Assembly (NCBI GenBank): GCA_003255065.1
Contig: QAOA01002417.1
Span: 2,117,846-2,181,845 of the forward strand
Direction: 5' to 3'
From: Cercis canadensis
Lineage: Eukaryota > Streptophyta > Magnoliopsida > Fabales > Fabaceae
Length of the DNA stretch: 64,000 nt
Under the pieces are notes generated by a model. It had not been told where the DNA came from. It worked only from the letters and a program-made list of their open reading frames with translations, and did no database searches. Numbering within the stretch: position 1 is the first letter of the stretch; every line of letters starts with the position of its first letter. A program made the position numbers and the translations under genes. Of this stretch, positions 48,114-61,847 are shown piece after piece.

Positions 48114-51100
48114 AAATTGAAATGTATTAAAGATAATTTAATATATAATAAAATTACCATAATCTGTCTATGTATAATATGAACAGTAACTCGACCATGT
48201 TGGCTTCCTTTCGTGAAGAAAAGCAACTGAAGTCTCAGAACTCTTCTCATAAAAATTTAGTAAACGTCTTGATCTGAATGTAAAATTGTCCTGATTTTCA
48301 GGCTTCGGATTCAAAGTAGCCTTGACATGATTGTCCTAGTATATGAAGTTTTTGTAAACACTTTAATTCTTTGCCATTACTGCATAATAAAGACACATAA
48401 AGTCATTAAGTGCAGATTGCTGTATTTTACCAAAAAAAATATTGCAAATCTCTTGACATGCAAATTCTAGTGCTGATTGGGTGGTGAAGCACTTTAAGCG
48501 GAGGATATGCCCTTAGATAAATGTTCCTATCCTCTCCTTCAATCCTGGCTTGTGGATCGTGATGGACTCCCAGATTTTTTTATTTATTTGATTAAGTTCG
48601 TTTTTTTAATTTTGGCGTTTTGGTGTTTCCGTGTTTCGGGTTTGCTGTCTGGTGTTCTGGCCCAAAAAGACAAGACAGCAGACAAAATTTTTTCTTTTCC
48701 TTTTCTTTTTCAAGGACGTGAAGATTTATACAATAGTAGTGTTTGGAATAAAGACTTAACATGAATTTTAAAATTTAATAAAAATATTACTGCATGGGCT
48801 ATTCTCTTAAAAATAAATTATAAATTTAGACATTGGTTAGATGTTGAAACTTGTACCAAAAGAAAAAGAAAATAGATAAATCGTTGATATAAGTGTTTAC
48901 ACAACCAGAGTATTTAAATAAAAACAAAAACAAATTTAAAAGACTTCTCATAAGAAAAATTAAAATACTTTAACAGTACCTATGGAATTAAATGTAGGTG
49001 GGCAAATGTAGTTAGATGTACCTTTCTTATTCAATTATGTATAATTTTAAAACAATGAATCCATGATGATGTTGATGTTGATGTCCCCAGTGAATCTTAG
49101 TCCATAAAGAAGGATACAAATTTACTAATCAAGCTGTTGGGCCCAGTCTACATAAATTCCCGAAGGTAAAACTTGTGAGACTAACCCCAAGGGCCTAGGT
49201 CAGTTGGAAAGTAGTTATTGTATAAATTGTGTTCTATATGCCAAATAACCTTAGCTCAACTAACATTTTCATTAAGTCAAATGATTAACTTACTCTAAGT
49301 TAAAGGTTCAAACCTTTTGAAACCATTTTTCTAAAGAGTATTAAGTGCTTTTCCCATTTACCTAAGCTGGAAAAGAAATAGTATCAACTTATTTTTCTTA
49401 TTATTATTATAAGTCCTAGTTAAATATTTGAAACTTAAATTTTTTTAAACAGCTTCTTAAGCCTTAAATTCAATTGAGCTAGAGAAAGAGTAAGACAGGA
49501 AAATAGTGAGTTTACCATTTTCTCTTGTTATATGGTATTCCTAGAGTAGTCACGTAGTCGTAGTCATGATAGCAATCAACCCTTACATGCAACTCGCCAA
49601 CAGCAAGTGAATTATTAGTTCGTTTTGGTGGTTTCCATTCCATTCCATAATATATCTTTCTCTCACTTTCACATGGTTGCACGATGCACATGCATATCCC
49701 ATATGCCACGTGCCCTTGATTCCGCTCAAGTTGAAGAACCAAGAGTCACAAGTGAGATGATAAGAGAGAGAGATTGAGTTTTTTTTTTTTTTTTTCTCCA
49801 AAGGAGTTTGGAGTTAGTGAAGTAAAACATGTTAGCAGAGGTAGCTTGAAGTTGTAGGTTTGAAGCCAGTTGCTGCAAGTGCTTGCCACTTTGCCAGTGC
49901 CACATCCGTACCCAACCACTTAATAGCGACGTCCTCTCGAACACGTTCATGTTGTTCCCCCTTGTAACCATCACAATCACAAGGCGTCGTCGTATGCTTC
50001 TCTCTCTCTCTCGCGTGCTATACGTTACATTACCGTCAAACCCGCGGTGTCGTTTTGATTGCTGATTGCTCAGCCTCAGCACCGTCCCTTTAATTGCATA
50101 TTTTGGTTTGGGAGGCCCTCACTCCCATGTGAAATCATTTACATTCCCTTTTTGGCTAATTAACTCTTCCTCTTTTTTTTTTTTTTTCTTTCTTTCCGTT
50201 TTTATTGAAAAATAAATTACGAAAGGAATCCAAAGCTTATATTAGAAGCAAGACAGGTAGGGATATTTCGTGTTTTCATTTTGCAGAAGCAATCTACAAA
50301 TTTTCCAATTTTCAGCTGAATTTTCGTTTCTGAAATTGACTCATCCCAATTGCTATCAAAGGTTTCAAAATACTGAAAATAGCTTTTTGAAGCTGCGATT
50401 ATTTGATAAACCTTTCAAACTATTTTCTACGCTAGCTTTTCCAAGTTCACCGGCATAACTGCCGATAATATCTCTTTTAAATGATATAAAATAAAAACAA
50501 TTGGTCCACAAATACTCACTTCACTTGTTGAATTTAGATAGATGAATTTTTCATCCCCAAATCCTGAAAATACTTTAAGCAAATGATATTTCAAAATTTA
50601 TGAGACCTACAACAAGTTTGCACAAATGATCTAGCTAGGGTTTCATAAATGTTGTCACTTTAATTTAAGCACAATGTTTTTCCCCCTCAGCCATTGTTAT
50701 TAATTTATTGTGGTGGACCGGAATAGATCTGCACTGTTTAATTAGACCAATATTGGGCCATTTCAGGCTTTATACAATAAGTAAGACAAATCATAGGTCA
50801 TAATATGTTAGTTAGGCACTTAAGACTTTGCCGGTTTCATTTTGATGCAATGTTTTGGTGGCATGTCATAGTCAAATTTAAACGCGGATAAGCCAGTCAA
50901 TGTTATACCAAATGCACTTGCATCATGTGCAGTGTTTCCAATCATTCTAACCTTTCTAACAAATTGAAAATATAAAAAAAATGAATACTAAGTCTCAAAA
51001 ATATATGCCAATATGACATAGAGCTCATAGTAGATATTAAGGTACCCACATCGTTTCTTTAGCACATAATTCCAGCACATCTCCACTCCCTAGTCTCCAT

Positions 51101-52828
51101 CAGAAATAGACATAAACCAAACTCTAAGAAATTTAAAATATTCATATAAAAAAAATTACAATATTAGGCAAAAATCTATAAGGTGAATGGGGTGGTTCAA
51201 CTTCAAGTTTGAGCACTTATAGGGGTGATAATTTGGTATATAAGTCAAAATAAGGGAGAAAAATACTTATGAATTCGATATCTCTATCCTCATTCATGGA
51301 TATCATATCCCATCCATATTTAAAATTTGTTTTTATTATCAAATCAAAAATAAAAAAGCTTAGATTCTGAATATGTGTCATTAGAATGCAATGCAGAAAA
51401 TTAGAAATACTGCAAATTTAAGTATATGCCCATGCCCTATGGGCACAAGCTTGACCCACCCTGGATTGATCAATTAGGAAAAATGAAAAGAGAAAAGTAA
51501 AAAGTAAAAAAATTGGCTATAATATCATTTGCTTTGATAATCTAGCTAGCCTTTGAAAATTAAATTTTTACATATATATAGATATTATATACCATAAATG
51601 ACTATATAAACAGCTCAAAATTTATATATTTCTTAGTTTGAGTATCTGGTGTTCACATTCCCCACCTTTTTACCTCATTCTTTAAACATAATATAAGAAG
51701 AAAAGCATATGTATACATAGCTATAAATTGACAATACACTGAAAGCAAGGAATAAAGTTGAGGAACAAATGTATGTCGGTGTGGGAATCTTTTGTTGGTC
51801 TTTGTCTTTTTTCCTTTTTATGTTTATCTTAAGAGAATGATTTGTTTCTTAGCTGCAATCCAAAATTAATCGTTGTGGGTAAACTTAGCTCACAACAAAG
51901 ATAGATACACTATGCTTATAATGAGAGAATCAGAAAATGCTTAAAGTATGAAAGAAAAATGAGCTGTATAATGGACAACTCTAATTATTAATTTATTTAG
52001 GACTTGAGACTTTGCAAATGGTATCCGAGTGGTGGCTCACAAGTACCTTTCCAATTGGCACTCCACGACTTCGCCACTATTTTTGTATACTTCTTCTATA
52101 TATCGTTTACGCGCTATTATCTGTAATTATTATTATTTTTTGTCTTCTCTAGAATGAAAATATTTCTAGAGAAAGAGAGAGATAAGCATCTAAAACCTTC
52201 AATTATGACTTCTATGCGCTGTTTAACTTTTTTATTTTATTTTTTTAATTCGAAGACAGTTTCAAACAAAAATAGAGACATATATATTTTCCTTTTGACT
52301 TAGATAGAAATTTTTAATTGGATTATACCTATAATATTTTCTAAGTTATATATCCACAACACTGTTTCTAATACTTTGTAATTATAACAATATTATATGT
52401 CTTGGTCAATTACAGATTCCTTTCTCTTTTTCTTTCTCCACTGGAATACTCGATAAGTTCAGCAAATGTCATCAAGTACATAAAATAAGCCCACTTGAAG
52501 AAAACCATATATTTATTGACAAATTGTGTATAAAATTTCAAATCTTGATTAGCTTGGTTCATTCATTAATTTTGAGTCTTCTTTTCTTATTTATGGACCT
52601 ACAACCCCATAACAGTTTGATTAATTAAGTCACCTTAATTGTCCGACATACTTGGTTTTTCTCCATAATAATAATGAATCCTAGTACCATTTAAAGCTAA
52701 GATCTGTCATATTGGTCAGCACCAATTAGATATATAGCAATGAGAAAGTTGGACCCCGGCAATAAGGAAAAAACAAAGGAATTAGGTTAATCTCGCTTAG
52801 CATTAATTGAATGGGGAGAAATCTAATG

Positions 52829-52923
52829 TTTTTTTTTTTTGTTACATAACGGCAAAAAAATTCGAACTCTTAACTTTCTGTATACTATCTAAACCTCTCA
52901 TCTCTCACCACTAGACCAATCTT
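52829..52923 (-). mobile_element. tRNA-derived SINE
   Basis: Read on the minus strand, the element starts AAGATTGGTCTAGTGGTGAG, which holds a good RNA polymerase III A box (TGGTCTAGTGGT), then a B-box-like AGTTCGAATTT, and ends in a poly-A tail (the T run at 52829-52840). Imperfect target duplications flank it: AGAAATCTAATG on the left (52818-52829) and AGAAACTTAATG on the right (about 52932-52943). It is short at about 95 bases, and the family was not identified. Confidence 0.7.
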
Positions 52924-53087
52924 AATAGTTTAGAAACTTAATGTTTTTGACGTCTATGCGGTTTCACAAATTTAATAGCTTAAAAAGATTGTCAATTCTT
53001 TTTTTCTTCTTTCAAACTATTATCTTCAACACTATATCTATATCACACGTTATATATGGCAAATCGTTTTCATTCAATAAAATTATT

Positions 53088-53731
53088 TCTTATTTTATTT
53101 ACGAAAAAACACTCATTCAAAAAGGATTTTAGGTCAGACTTCTTTTTTAAGTATTTTTTAGGTATAATTTTAAGTTTAAATACAAAATTTATAAATTTTA
53201 AAAATGATTTCTTTAGTTATAAATCGTTTGGTAATATCCGACTAAGCATAGTCTAATATGAATGGGTAAAAGTAAAACAAAAAAGAAAAGAAGAAATAAG
53301 TTATAAAGAGGATTTGACAATGTCGGTGTTGACAGTTGACAAAGGAAGCCCATTGAGAAGAAAAATGACAATAATTCCAAAAAGTCAAATGACCTTCCTT
53401 TTTAAAATANTCTTATTTTATTTACGAAAAAACACTCATTCAAAAAGGATTTTAGGTCAGACTTCTTTTTTAAGTATTTTTTAGGTATAATTTTAAATTT
53501 AAATACAAAATTTATAAATTTTAAAAATGATTTCTTTAGTTATAAATCGTTTGGTAATATCCGACTAAGCATAGTCTAATATGAATGGGTAAAAGTAAAA
53601 CAAAAAAGAAAAGAAGAAATAAGTTATAAAGAGGATTTGACAATGTCGGTGTTGACAGTTGACAAAGGAAGCCCATTGAGAAGAAAAATGACAATAATTC
53701 CAAAAAGTCAAATGACCTTCCTTTTTAAAAT
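53088..53731. repeat. 321-bp near-perfect direct repeat around an N
   Basis: Bases 53088-53408 and 53411-53731 match with a single visible substitution (AAGTTTAAAT versus AAATTTAAAT). Only two bases lie between them, one of which is the gap base N at 53410. The repeat is noncoding. Its position on a gap makes a scaffold-join artefact the simplest explanation. Confidence 0.95.
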
Positions 53732-55347
53732 CTTTCTTAAACTAATTCTTTATCTCTTTTTTTTTTTTTGCTAATATTAAACTAATTATTTTCTCACCTT
53801 CTATGTCTAATACCAATGTTAGTTAGAAACACAAAAATCAGAATGGAACAGCATGATTTTAGGAAAAGTAATAAAATAATAGAAGGAATATCATTAAATA
53901 AAGGCACATATTGCTCATTCACAAACCTCAAGGAATTGTTTAAAATTCAGTGAGTGTCTGCGCAGTGCTCAAATTGAGACAGTGTGCAGCACCGTCATGG
54001 ATTAACAAATGTGGTAACGTGAGTCTGTTTCGTTCGTCCTCGTGTATGCTATAATTATCGCATTCATATCGGACTCTGCTGTTTTAGTTCCCTTTCGCAT
54101 TTTTCCATTTTATGGTTTCTAGTGTTGGTACTTAGCCAAAGAGCCAAATATAACTATTAAATCATAATTAAATATTTATTTATAATTATATACGCACAAT
54201 AAGTAATTTTATTTTTTTATTAAACTCAAATTTTGTCCTTGTATAATCTTGTGTGCGTAGGTGGAGTCCAATCGCAAAGCTCCACTATCACCGAAATGGC
54301 ATTTTCCCCTTTTCTTTTCTTGGATGAAAGTGATAAAGTGGTTTTAAACTTTTTATTGTCACTTAATCATATTGCTATTTGCTTATGCAACTATCCACTA
54401 AGCATGCCCAAAAGAATGGTTCTTCTTTTAGTTTTATCTCAATCCCTTATTTTTCTTCTTGTTTGGCCAATTTACCACTTATATAGTTATGTACATGGCA
54501 CTATGGCAGTAAAGCAATCAATTTATTCATGTGAACTCATGTCTCACATGCAAAGACAATTTCGAGTTTCTACTTTATAGCCCCACGTTAGAGGATTAAG
54601 ATCAAAGTATTAATTAGTGCTAATATTAAATTTGACAATGGAAATGGAACATATTGATTGTTATTATGACAAGCTTAGGTTTCATAGAGTTTAATAATGG
54701 CATTCTAGCGAAAAATCAAAAGCATGCATTTCTTGTCCTCTCCGTTATTTCTTATCTTTCAGGTTTTAATCATGATTTAGATCCCAATAGGATTTATGTT
54801 CAGCTGTGCCATTAACCTATTCATCCTAAAAGCAGCACATATATTTGTTTTTTGCCCTTAAAAAAGCAACATATATATATTTAATTTCGAGGGTAGAACT
54901 AAAGTAAATCCTTTATAATTTTTCTTAAACTTAAAAGAAAAGCGATATTATAAAACAATGTGCATGAAGCTTTTGTATCCAACCAAGTGCTGAAGTGAAG
55001 TGGTTAAAGTTCACTTCCCTTTTACTCGTAACATTTTCTTTGGAGAAGGAAGAAACAGTGGAGAGACACTGCTCTTTTTCGCCATTGACAATATCAAAAC
55101 GTACATGTAATTAATCAACAAAATTCACTACCTTGACTAATCCAAAAGTTTCCCATAATTCACTACCTTGACTTCCTAGAGAATTGCATGTCTTGGAGAG
55201 ACATCATTCATCATTCACAAAACACAATTGGGTAAGGCTAATTCATTATTAATTTTTAAAGTTTGCCTTGGACACCACCACTTCACACACTTGTGAGCAA
55301 ATAGGTGATCAACTATTCATAATAAATAAATAAATAATGAGAGGCAT

Positions 55348-55583
55348 TATTTTTATAATTTTGTTAATGACACATTTTATTTAATATCTAAATATAATAT
55401 AGATTAATTTATTCTCATCATTTGATATAAAAACTTTTTAGTCAATTATAAAAATTATCATTTAATATTAATTTTTTAAAAATTAAAATTAACAACTTTT
55501 TATATTAATTAAAGGTAATTTAATCTATATCATATTTACACATCAAATAAGGTGTGTCATTAACAAAATAAAATATAAAAATA
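55348..55583. mobile_element. MITE with long terminal inverted repeats
   Basis: The ends are inverted copies of about 60 bases: the left reads TATTTTTATAATTTTGTTAA TGACAC..., and the right, read on the other strand, TATTTTTATATTTTATTTTG TTAATGACAC.... Similarity continues to ATATAGATTAA on both arms, with a few mismatches. The whole element is 236 bases, AT-rich and noncoding, as expected for a non-autonomous DNA transposon. No clear target duplication was found, so the superfamily is open. Confidence 0.85.
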
Positions 55584-57439
55584 GCGGCTCCCTAAATAAA
55601 TTTATTTAGACTTAAATTAATGTTATTAAGTTTATAAGTGTGAAATGGTGTAAAATAAATAACAAAACTCCTCTTCAAGTGAGTTTATAATTTCACATAA
55701 CTAACTATTCTATTATTAACACTTGTATTTACAAACAAGTACTGAGTAACCAAAACTGGCACTGCGCATTCCAAACTGTAAGTACATGATCAAAACTACT
55801 TTTGGCTGTGCATGCATAGACATCTGTTATGTTAATTGTAGTAAGCTGATTATTTAGCTTCTATTTGAATAAACCACACCATTGGCTATAAAGGACAATG
55901 ATTAATTAGGTAACAAATTAAATTAAACTTGACTTTCGAAGAAGCAATTAATTATTTGTACATGACATTATTATTAAATTCATCGTCATTGATTATTTTT
56001 CATCATATTGTTTCTATAGACTACAGTAGTTAGGACAATGGTACTAAGAATTAAATGTCTCTTCCCCTTTAGTGAACCTTTATGTCAATACTATATAGAT
56101 AACAGATTTCATCCAACAAGAAACTGTTTGTTTTGATTTTCTTTTGAAGAAAAGGCAATGGAGGACTGCTAAATCATTGTGGTGAGTCTGAGCCTATGAC
56201 AATTAAAGGAAAATTATTAATGTAAATGAAATTTGCGTTTCTTATTCATTAATTAATTGAGTTTTTTGATATGAGTAATTGAATTTGAATAAGTCATAAG
56301 AGCATGAATAAAAAATTTGGAAATATAATTGATGTAACACTTTTTTTAAGAATAACAATTTATTATTAGCATGCATGACTCATACATTATCTATAATTCT
56401 TTTGATAATTAAAGATGACGGTCTAAGGATAATGACATTTCAATTTCATATATCCAATTTATCATTAGTTATTAGAAAATAGTTGAAAATATTAAATCGG
56501 TAGATTGTTCAATTTTCAATTATAATATTATTTGACACAAGTATGTACAACATAAATACTCCAAGAATCTGTATAATATTATTTTCATTTTTCAATATCC
56601 CCAGTTAAAATTTTCAATTCTATCTATTTAGGACAAAAAAATTTATAATATTATTTGAAAATTTATTTTTCCCCTACAGAAACACTTATCTAAACAGTGA
56701 GATGGTCGTAAACATTTGATTCTGTTTCAAAAATTGCATAATTTTTATTTATTTTAAGTTTTAATGGGATAAAAAATCAAGCTTTATTTTATAATTCACA
56801 CACAATTTTTTCGCTGAACTCTAATATAACAAACTTTATCACCAAAAAGGAAAAAAAAAAGTTTCCTTCAAATTACACTAGAAGGAGAATTTATATAATT
56901 TTCATACAAAAAAGAAATTTTCTATGATTTTAGGTAATTTATTCCCTAATTGCAATATTTTCTTTTGGAAACTATTATAACTTTAAGTCAAACCATGGCA
57001 AACATCTTCCTATCCTAAATTTTTCATTTTCTATTTGGTTGATTATATTGATATTTTGTTAATTACTTTTGGGTTAAGCTCCTTCTAACAACTTCCTCGT
57101 GCCACAAAATATAATATTAAACCAATTTGTCAGGGTAAAAAAGTAACCAAGTGTCAAAAAGAGTTTATTGTTTTCAGCGCGTGAGTTAGGTGGCGGTGGA
57201 AATCATTTGCGGTTCCACCTGTTATTGACGGTGTAGATTCACAGTCAAAGTCAAGGAAAGCCAAAACTGAAATTGGAAAAACAGATTTAACGAAAAAAAT
57301 AAAAAAAAGTTGAGAGAGTAATTATTATTTTTTACTTTTTTTTTTTTTTAAATTCTAATCCTTTATTTAATTTCGTATGACAGAAGTAGCATGGAAGCTC
57401 AATAAAAACAGACAGCGAGGCACAGGGCGAGCGAATAGT

Positions 57440-57448
57440 TATATAAAG
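57440..57448 (+). promoter_or_regulatory. TATA box of the PMT gene
   Basis: TATATAAAG stands in otherwise mixed sequence, followed by a pyrimidine-rich leader. A start about 30 bases downstream (near 57475) would give a 5' UTR exon up to the donor GTACGT at 57641. The matching acceptor ends at 58993, so a 1.35-kb intron would sit in the 5' UTR, 26 bases before the start codon. Confidence 0.65.
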
Positions 57449-59019
57449 GTTGAGCTGAGAGAGCCTGAGAAATCTGACTTATTGCATGGTCCCTTCAACA
57501 TAGGCCTTTACCCTGTCTCTCTTTTCTCACTCTGAGAGCAGTTTCTCAGACATACCCATTTGCCACTTAAGATTTTTTTTTTTGAAGGATTTGAAAGCAG
57601 AGGCAGAGAGAGAAACTCGCAAAACTCTGAGAGAGAAAGGGTACGTTCCCTGATTCCCTTCTCTTGTCTTTCTTTCATTATCTTATCTCCTTCTTCAACT
57701 TTTTCTCTTGCAAGAAAATTCCACTTGTTATTTCATATCTTCTTCTGTCAGATCTCTCTGGAATAGGACGCCTAGTCTCTAATAATTTACGCTCATAGGT
57801 GCTTCCATTTTCTGTGTTTTTCGTCACAGATCTGATTTCTGCATGTGGGTTCTCTGTTTTTCCTCTTCCAATTTGCTATTTATAGCTGTCTTCTCCTCTT
57901 ATTCAAAAATCCTTTCTTTTTCTTGGATAAACTGCATTCTTTTTCACTTTCATGCTGTGAATCAGTGAAACTTGGATGGTAAAGCTCTGTTTTCTTTTTA
58001 TTCTATTCTTACTCTTTTGAATGTGATTCAGCCATTGATGATTGATAGGAACAACAGTGGATTGGCAAGCACGGACAAACAAATAATGGGAACTTTTCGT
58101 ATATGTCAAGAAATGATTAAATTACGTGATGCCCTTTCACCTGTATTTTTCTTCTTTTCTCTTACTTAACATGGTGTAAGATCTATTGCTACCTTTCCCC
58201 TTTTTTACTTAATTGGAGGGGTGGCATGGAAGGGACCTCACCGGGTTGGCTGGTAGGATTGGTATGGGCCCAATGTCATGTGAAAATTAAAAAGGGAAAG
58301 TGACATGGAAAGTAGCAAAAGTAGCAATCAGATTTTTTATTCACAGCTTACCCATGTCGTTTCAATGGCCGGTATTGAGTATTTGCCAGCGGAAATTTAT
58401 CATCTTATCGTCTCTTCCCATTTTGATTTCCAGAAACTGGATCTGTCATTGACTCACTGGAATCTGTGTCTTGTTTCATTGATCTGGTTGGTCCATTGTT
58501 TTTGAGTTTTTTTATGTTGTTCTGTCAATCAACGTTAATTTGTTACTTTATCGGTGATGTTATCTAAAATTGTTGGTCTTGTCCTCCTTTGAAAGATTTA
58601 GGCTTCTGTAAGTTGGCGGAAGTAGGATTCAAACAAAGTGGATTATGAAATTGAATGAGCTTGTAGTTTGTAATTAATAATGCTTGTTTGGTTCTAGAAT
58701 AAACGATTATGTGTTTTAATGAATGATACTTTGTTTGATCTCTGGAGTGATATGATGAACAACCAGAAACTTGAATTCTTGTGACGTGTGCGCTTAGAGT
58801 GGCTCTTGTAATTTCCAGGTGTCCTTTTTGGCTGAATGATAACGTATTTGTTGATAAATGATGTAACTGAATATTTTGAAAGATATGTAAAGCTGACTTT
58901 TTTTTTTTTTTTCTTTTTTTAATAGTTTTTCCTAATTATTTTGGGAAGCTGGCATAGTTGCATAGCAGTAAAGTATATATTGCATTTTTGCAGATACTTG
59001 GTAGATAATTTCTGGAAAC

Positions 59020-61847
59020 ATGAAGCATAAAGATGGAAAACCGTACAATCATCCGGATAAGAACTCAAGGGTTGTCACTATGGCAATCATGTTCTTTGTG
59101 CTATGTGGATTTTCTTTCTATCTGGGTGGGATCTTTTGTTCCGACAAGAACGAAATTGTCACTAATGACATTCAGAAGAATGTTGAATCTTCCAAGGACT
59201 CAGCAGTAGGTTCTCTGCAAATTAAATCTGTTAACTTCCCTGAATGCGGCATTGACTATCAAGACTACACTCCATGCACTGATCCAAGGGTAAGTTAGTT
59301 TAGTAGTTTATTTTCTAGTGTTGTTGGATTTGTAGAAAAAAAGTTGCTTTATTGATTAAGCATGCTTAATTTTACAGAGGTGGAGGAAGTATGGTACCTA
59401 TAGGCTTACTTTGTTAGAACGCCATTGCCCTCCAATTTTTGAGAGGAAAGAATGCTTAGTTCCTCCCCCAGATGGGTATAAGCCTCCAATCAAATGGCCA
59501 AAGAGCAGAGATCAATGTTGGTACAGGTATAATATGGGCTTTTTTAGTTTAATTAAAAAGAGGAATTATTTTAAGTTGCCTGCAATTGATTTTTTTTTTT
59601 TGCCAACTTTTCTGTTACACCTATTTTCAGGAATGTGCCTTATGATTGGATTAACAAGCAGAAGTCTAATCAGCATTGGTTGCAAAAGGAAGGGGACAAG
59701 TTCCTCTTTCCTGGTGGGGGTACTATGTTCCCCAATGGTGTTGGTGAATACGTTGATTTAATGACAGATCTGATCCCAGAAATGAAGGATGGGACTGTTC
59801 GAACTGCCATTGATACGGGTTGTGGGGTGAGTATTACTATTTTCTTCAGATTTCTTGCATTTATTTTTATGAGTAGTAATGCAATTGCGATTCTTGTTAT
59901 TCCTTCTTAATAGATCACAAGTTTACTCACATTTGCAGTTTTCGTTACTGCTATATGAATACACTTTGATGGCAATTAAATTTTTTGCATGCTGATTTGA
60001 ATCATTTGAAACATATGTGATATATTAATTAATCTGCATAACTTTGTTTTATTCTAGGTTGCTAGCTGGGGTGGTGACTTGTTAGATCGCGGGATTCTAA
60101 CAGTTTCTCTTGCACCAAGAGATAACCATGAAGCTCAAGTCCAGTTTGCCCTGGAACGTGGCATCCCAGCTATTCTTGGCGTCATTTCTACTCAGCGACT
60201 TCCATTCCCGTCAAACTCCTTTGACATGGCTCATTGCTCAAGATGCCTCATCCCATGGACAGAATTTGGTAATTCTTCTATAGATTGTGAACTTGTAGCT
60301 ATTAAACAGAATTTAGTCCTTATGATGCAACTTTATGGTTTTCCTGTGATTATGAGCTTTATCAGTTAGTACACATTTTGTTAGTGTTATGAATTACATG
60401 AAATTCTTTCTTATCGTGCTGATATCTAGTTTCAATATGAATCTGGTTTTATTGAACCGTGATCCTTATTAGTTTCTTTGCTGGCCTGATAAGCTTGGTC
60501 ATTTAATAAAGTGGCACATCTATATCCTTTAACACTACTTTCATTGTTGGATGCTTTCTGCTAATTTTTTTTCTGACAAGATCTTATATGGTTATTCTTC
60601 CTGGTTTTAATGGATGGAACATTGGCTCTCAGGTGGAATATATCTCCTTGAAATTCACCGTATTCTTCGTCCCGGAGGATTTTGGGTCTTGTCTGGTCCA
60701 CCTGTCAACTATGAGCGCAGGTGGCGTGGATGGAACACAACTGTGGAAGAGCAAAGATCAGATTATGAGAAGTTGCAGGAATTGCTCACTTCCTTGTGCT
60801 TCAAATTGTACAATAAAAAGGATGACATTGCTGTATGGCAAAAGTCTCCAGATAATATCTGCTATGATAGGCTGCCTAGAGATACATATCCACCAAAATG
60901 TGATGACAGCCTTGAACCAGACTCAGCATGGTACACCCCACTTCGTGCTTGTGCTGTGGTTCCAAATCCAAAGTTTAAGAAATCAGGTTTGACAACCATT
61001 TCTAAGTGGCCGGAGCGGTTGCATGCCGCACCCGAGAGGCTTGCAACCGTTCAAGGTGGGAATGTTGGTGCTTTCAATCATGATGACAACAAGTGGAAGA
61101 AGCGTGTGGAGCACTACAAGAAGTTGCTACCTGACCTTGGGACTAACAAGATTAGAAATGTGATGGATATGAACACGGCTTATGGAGGTTTTGCGGCAGC
61201 TTTAATTGATGATCCTCTCTGGGTCATGAATGTGGGCTCATCCTATGCTCCCAATTCACTTCCTGTGGTTTTTGATCGAGGCCTTATCGGAACCTTCCAT
61301 GATTGGTAATTCTGAAATGTTACATATGAACCATAACATTGTACTTGTGAATGCTTGTCTGTTCTGTATCATAATCTGGTGTTGATTTGATTTTTGTTGT
61401 TTGGCAGGTGTGAAGCATTCTCAACATACCCTCGAACATATGACCTCCTCCATCTTGATGGATTCTTCACTGAAGAAAGTCACAGGTAATTTTGTCACTC
61501 TCATGTATTTAATTTCTTACAATTGGGGGTGACATTTTCAAATTATCATAATAGCAATTTGCTAGAGAAGTGTATAAACTGTAAACTTTGATTTTGAATA
61601 TGCATTGCTCTGACAGTAGTTGGTACTTGGCAGATGTGAAATGAAGTATGTGCTGCTTGAGATGGACAGAATTTTACGCCCTACCGGGTATGCCATAATT
61701 CGAGAATCCAGCTATTTTGTGGATGCTATAACCCACATTGCCAAAGGTATGAGATGGAACTGTCGTAAAGAAGACACTGAATATGGTGTTGAGAAGGAGA
61801 AGATATTGATTTGCCAGAAAAAGCTATGGTACTCAACCAAGAGATGA
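59020..61847 (+). CDS. Probable pectin methyltransferase, PMT20/PMT21 type
   Basis: Seven exons (59020-59289, 59378-59526, 59631-59826, 60058-60268, 60633-61305, 61408-61485, 61634-61847) give 596 aa. It belongs to the plant DUF248/QUA2-like family of type II Golgi membrane proteins, thought to methylate homogalacturonan with S-adenosylmethionine. After a short cytosolic tail comes one membrane anchor ([20 protein letters not shown], residues 19-38), a short stem, then the lumenal domain: [36 protein letters not shown], the SAM-binding [17 protein letters not shown] at about 201-217, [10 protein letters not shown], and a second half with [16 protein letters not shown] and [11 protein letters not shown]. 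Each splice rebuilds a conserved family motif. Closest from memory to PMT20/PMT21 (ERD3), the latter an early dehydration-responsive gene. The substrate is inferred from the family. Confidence 0.95.

Larger units (their letters stand above)
48114..57439. other. Nine-kilobase gene-poor stretch
   Basis: No coding exon was found on either strand. The interval contains a repeat shared with 39.2 kb (49295-49375), a SINE (52829-52923), a 321-bp repeat pair around a gap (53088-53731) and a MITE (55348-55583). The longest open frame, 115 codons at 54233-54580, begins without an ATG context and has no recognised domain. The rest is AT-rich with many short homopolymers. Confidence 0.5.

Noticed and set aside
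49186..49320. Possible tRNA gene from box-A and box-B-like phrases
   Set aside because: No cloverleaf can be drawn and the spacing is wrong; at most a fragment of a tRNA-derived repeat.
54233..54580. 115-codon frame with hydrophobic residues
   Set aside because: It begins at a non-ATG codon in AT-rich DNA and matches nothing I know; it could only be rescued by transcript data.
57560..57766. 68-codon frame in the PMT leader
   Set aside because: It crosses the likely 5' UTR donor at 57641, so it would not survive splicing.
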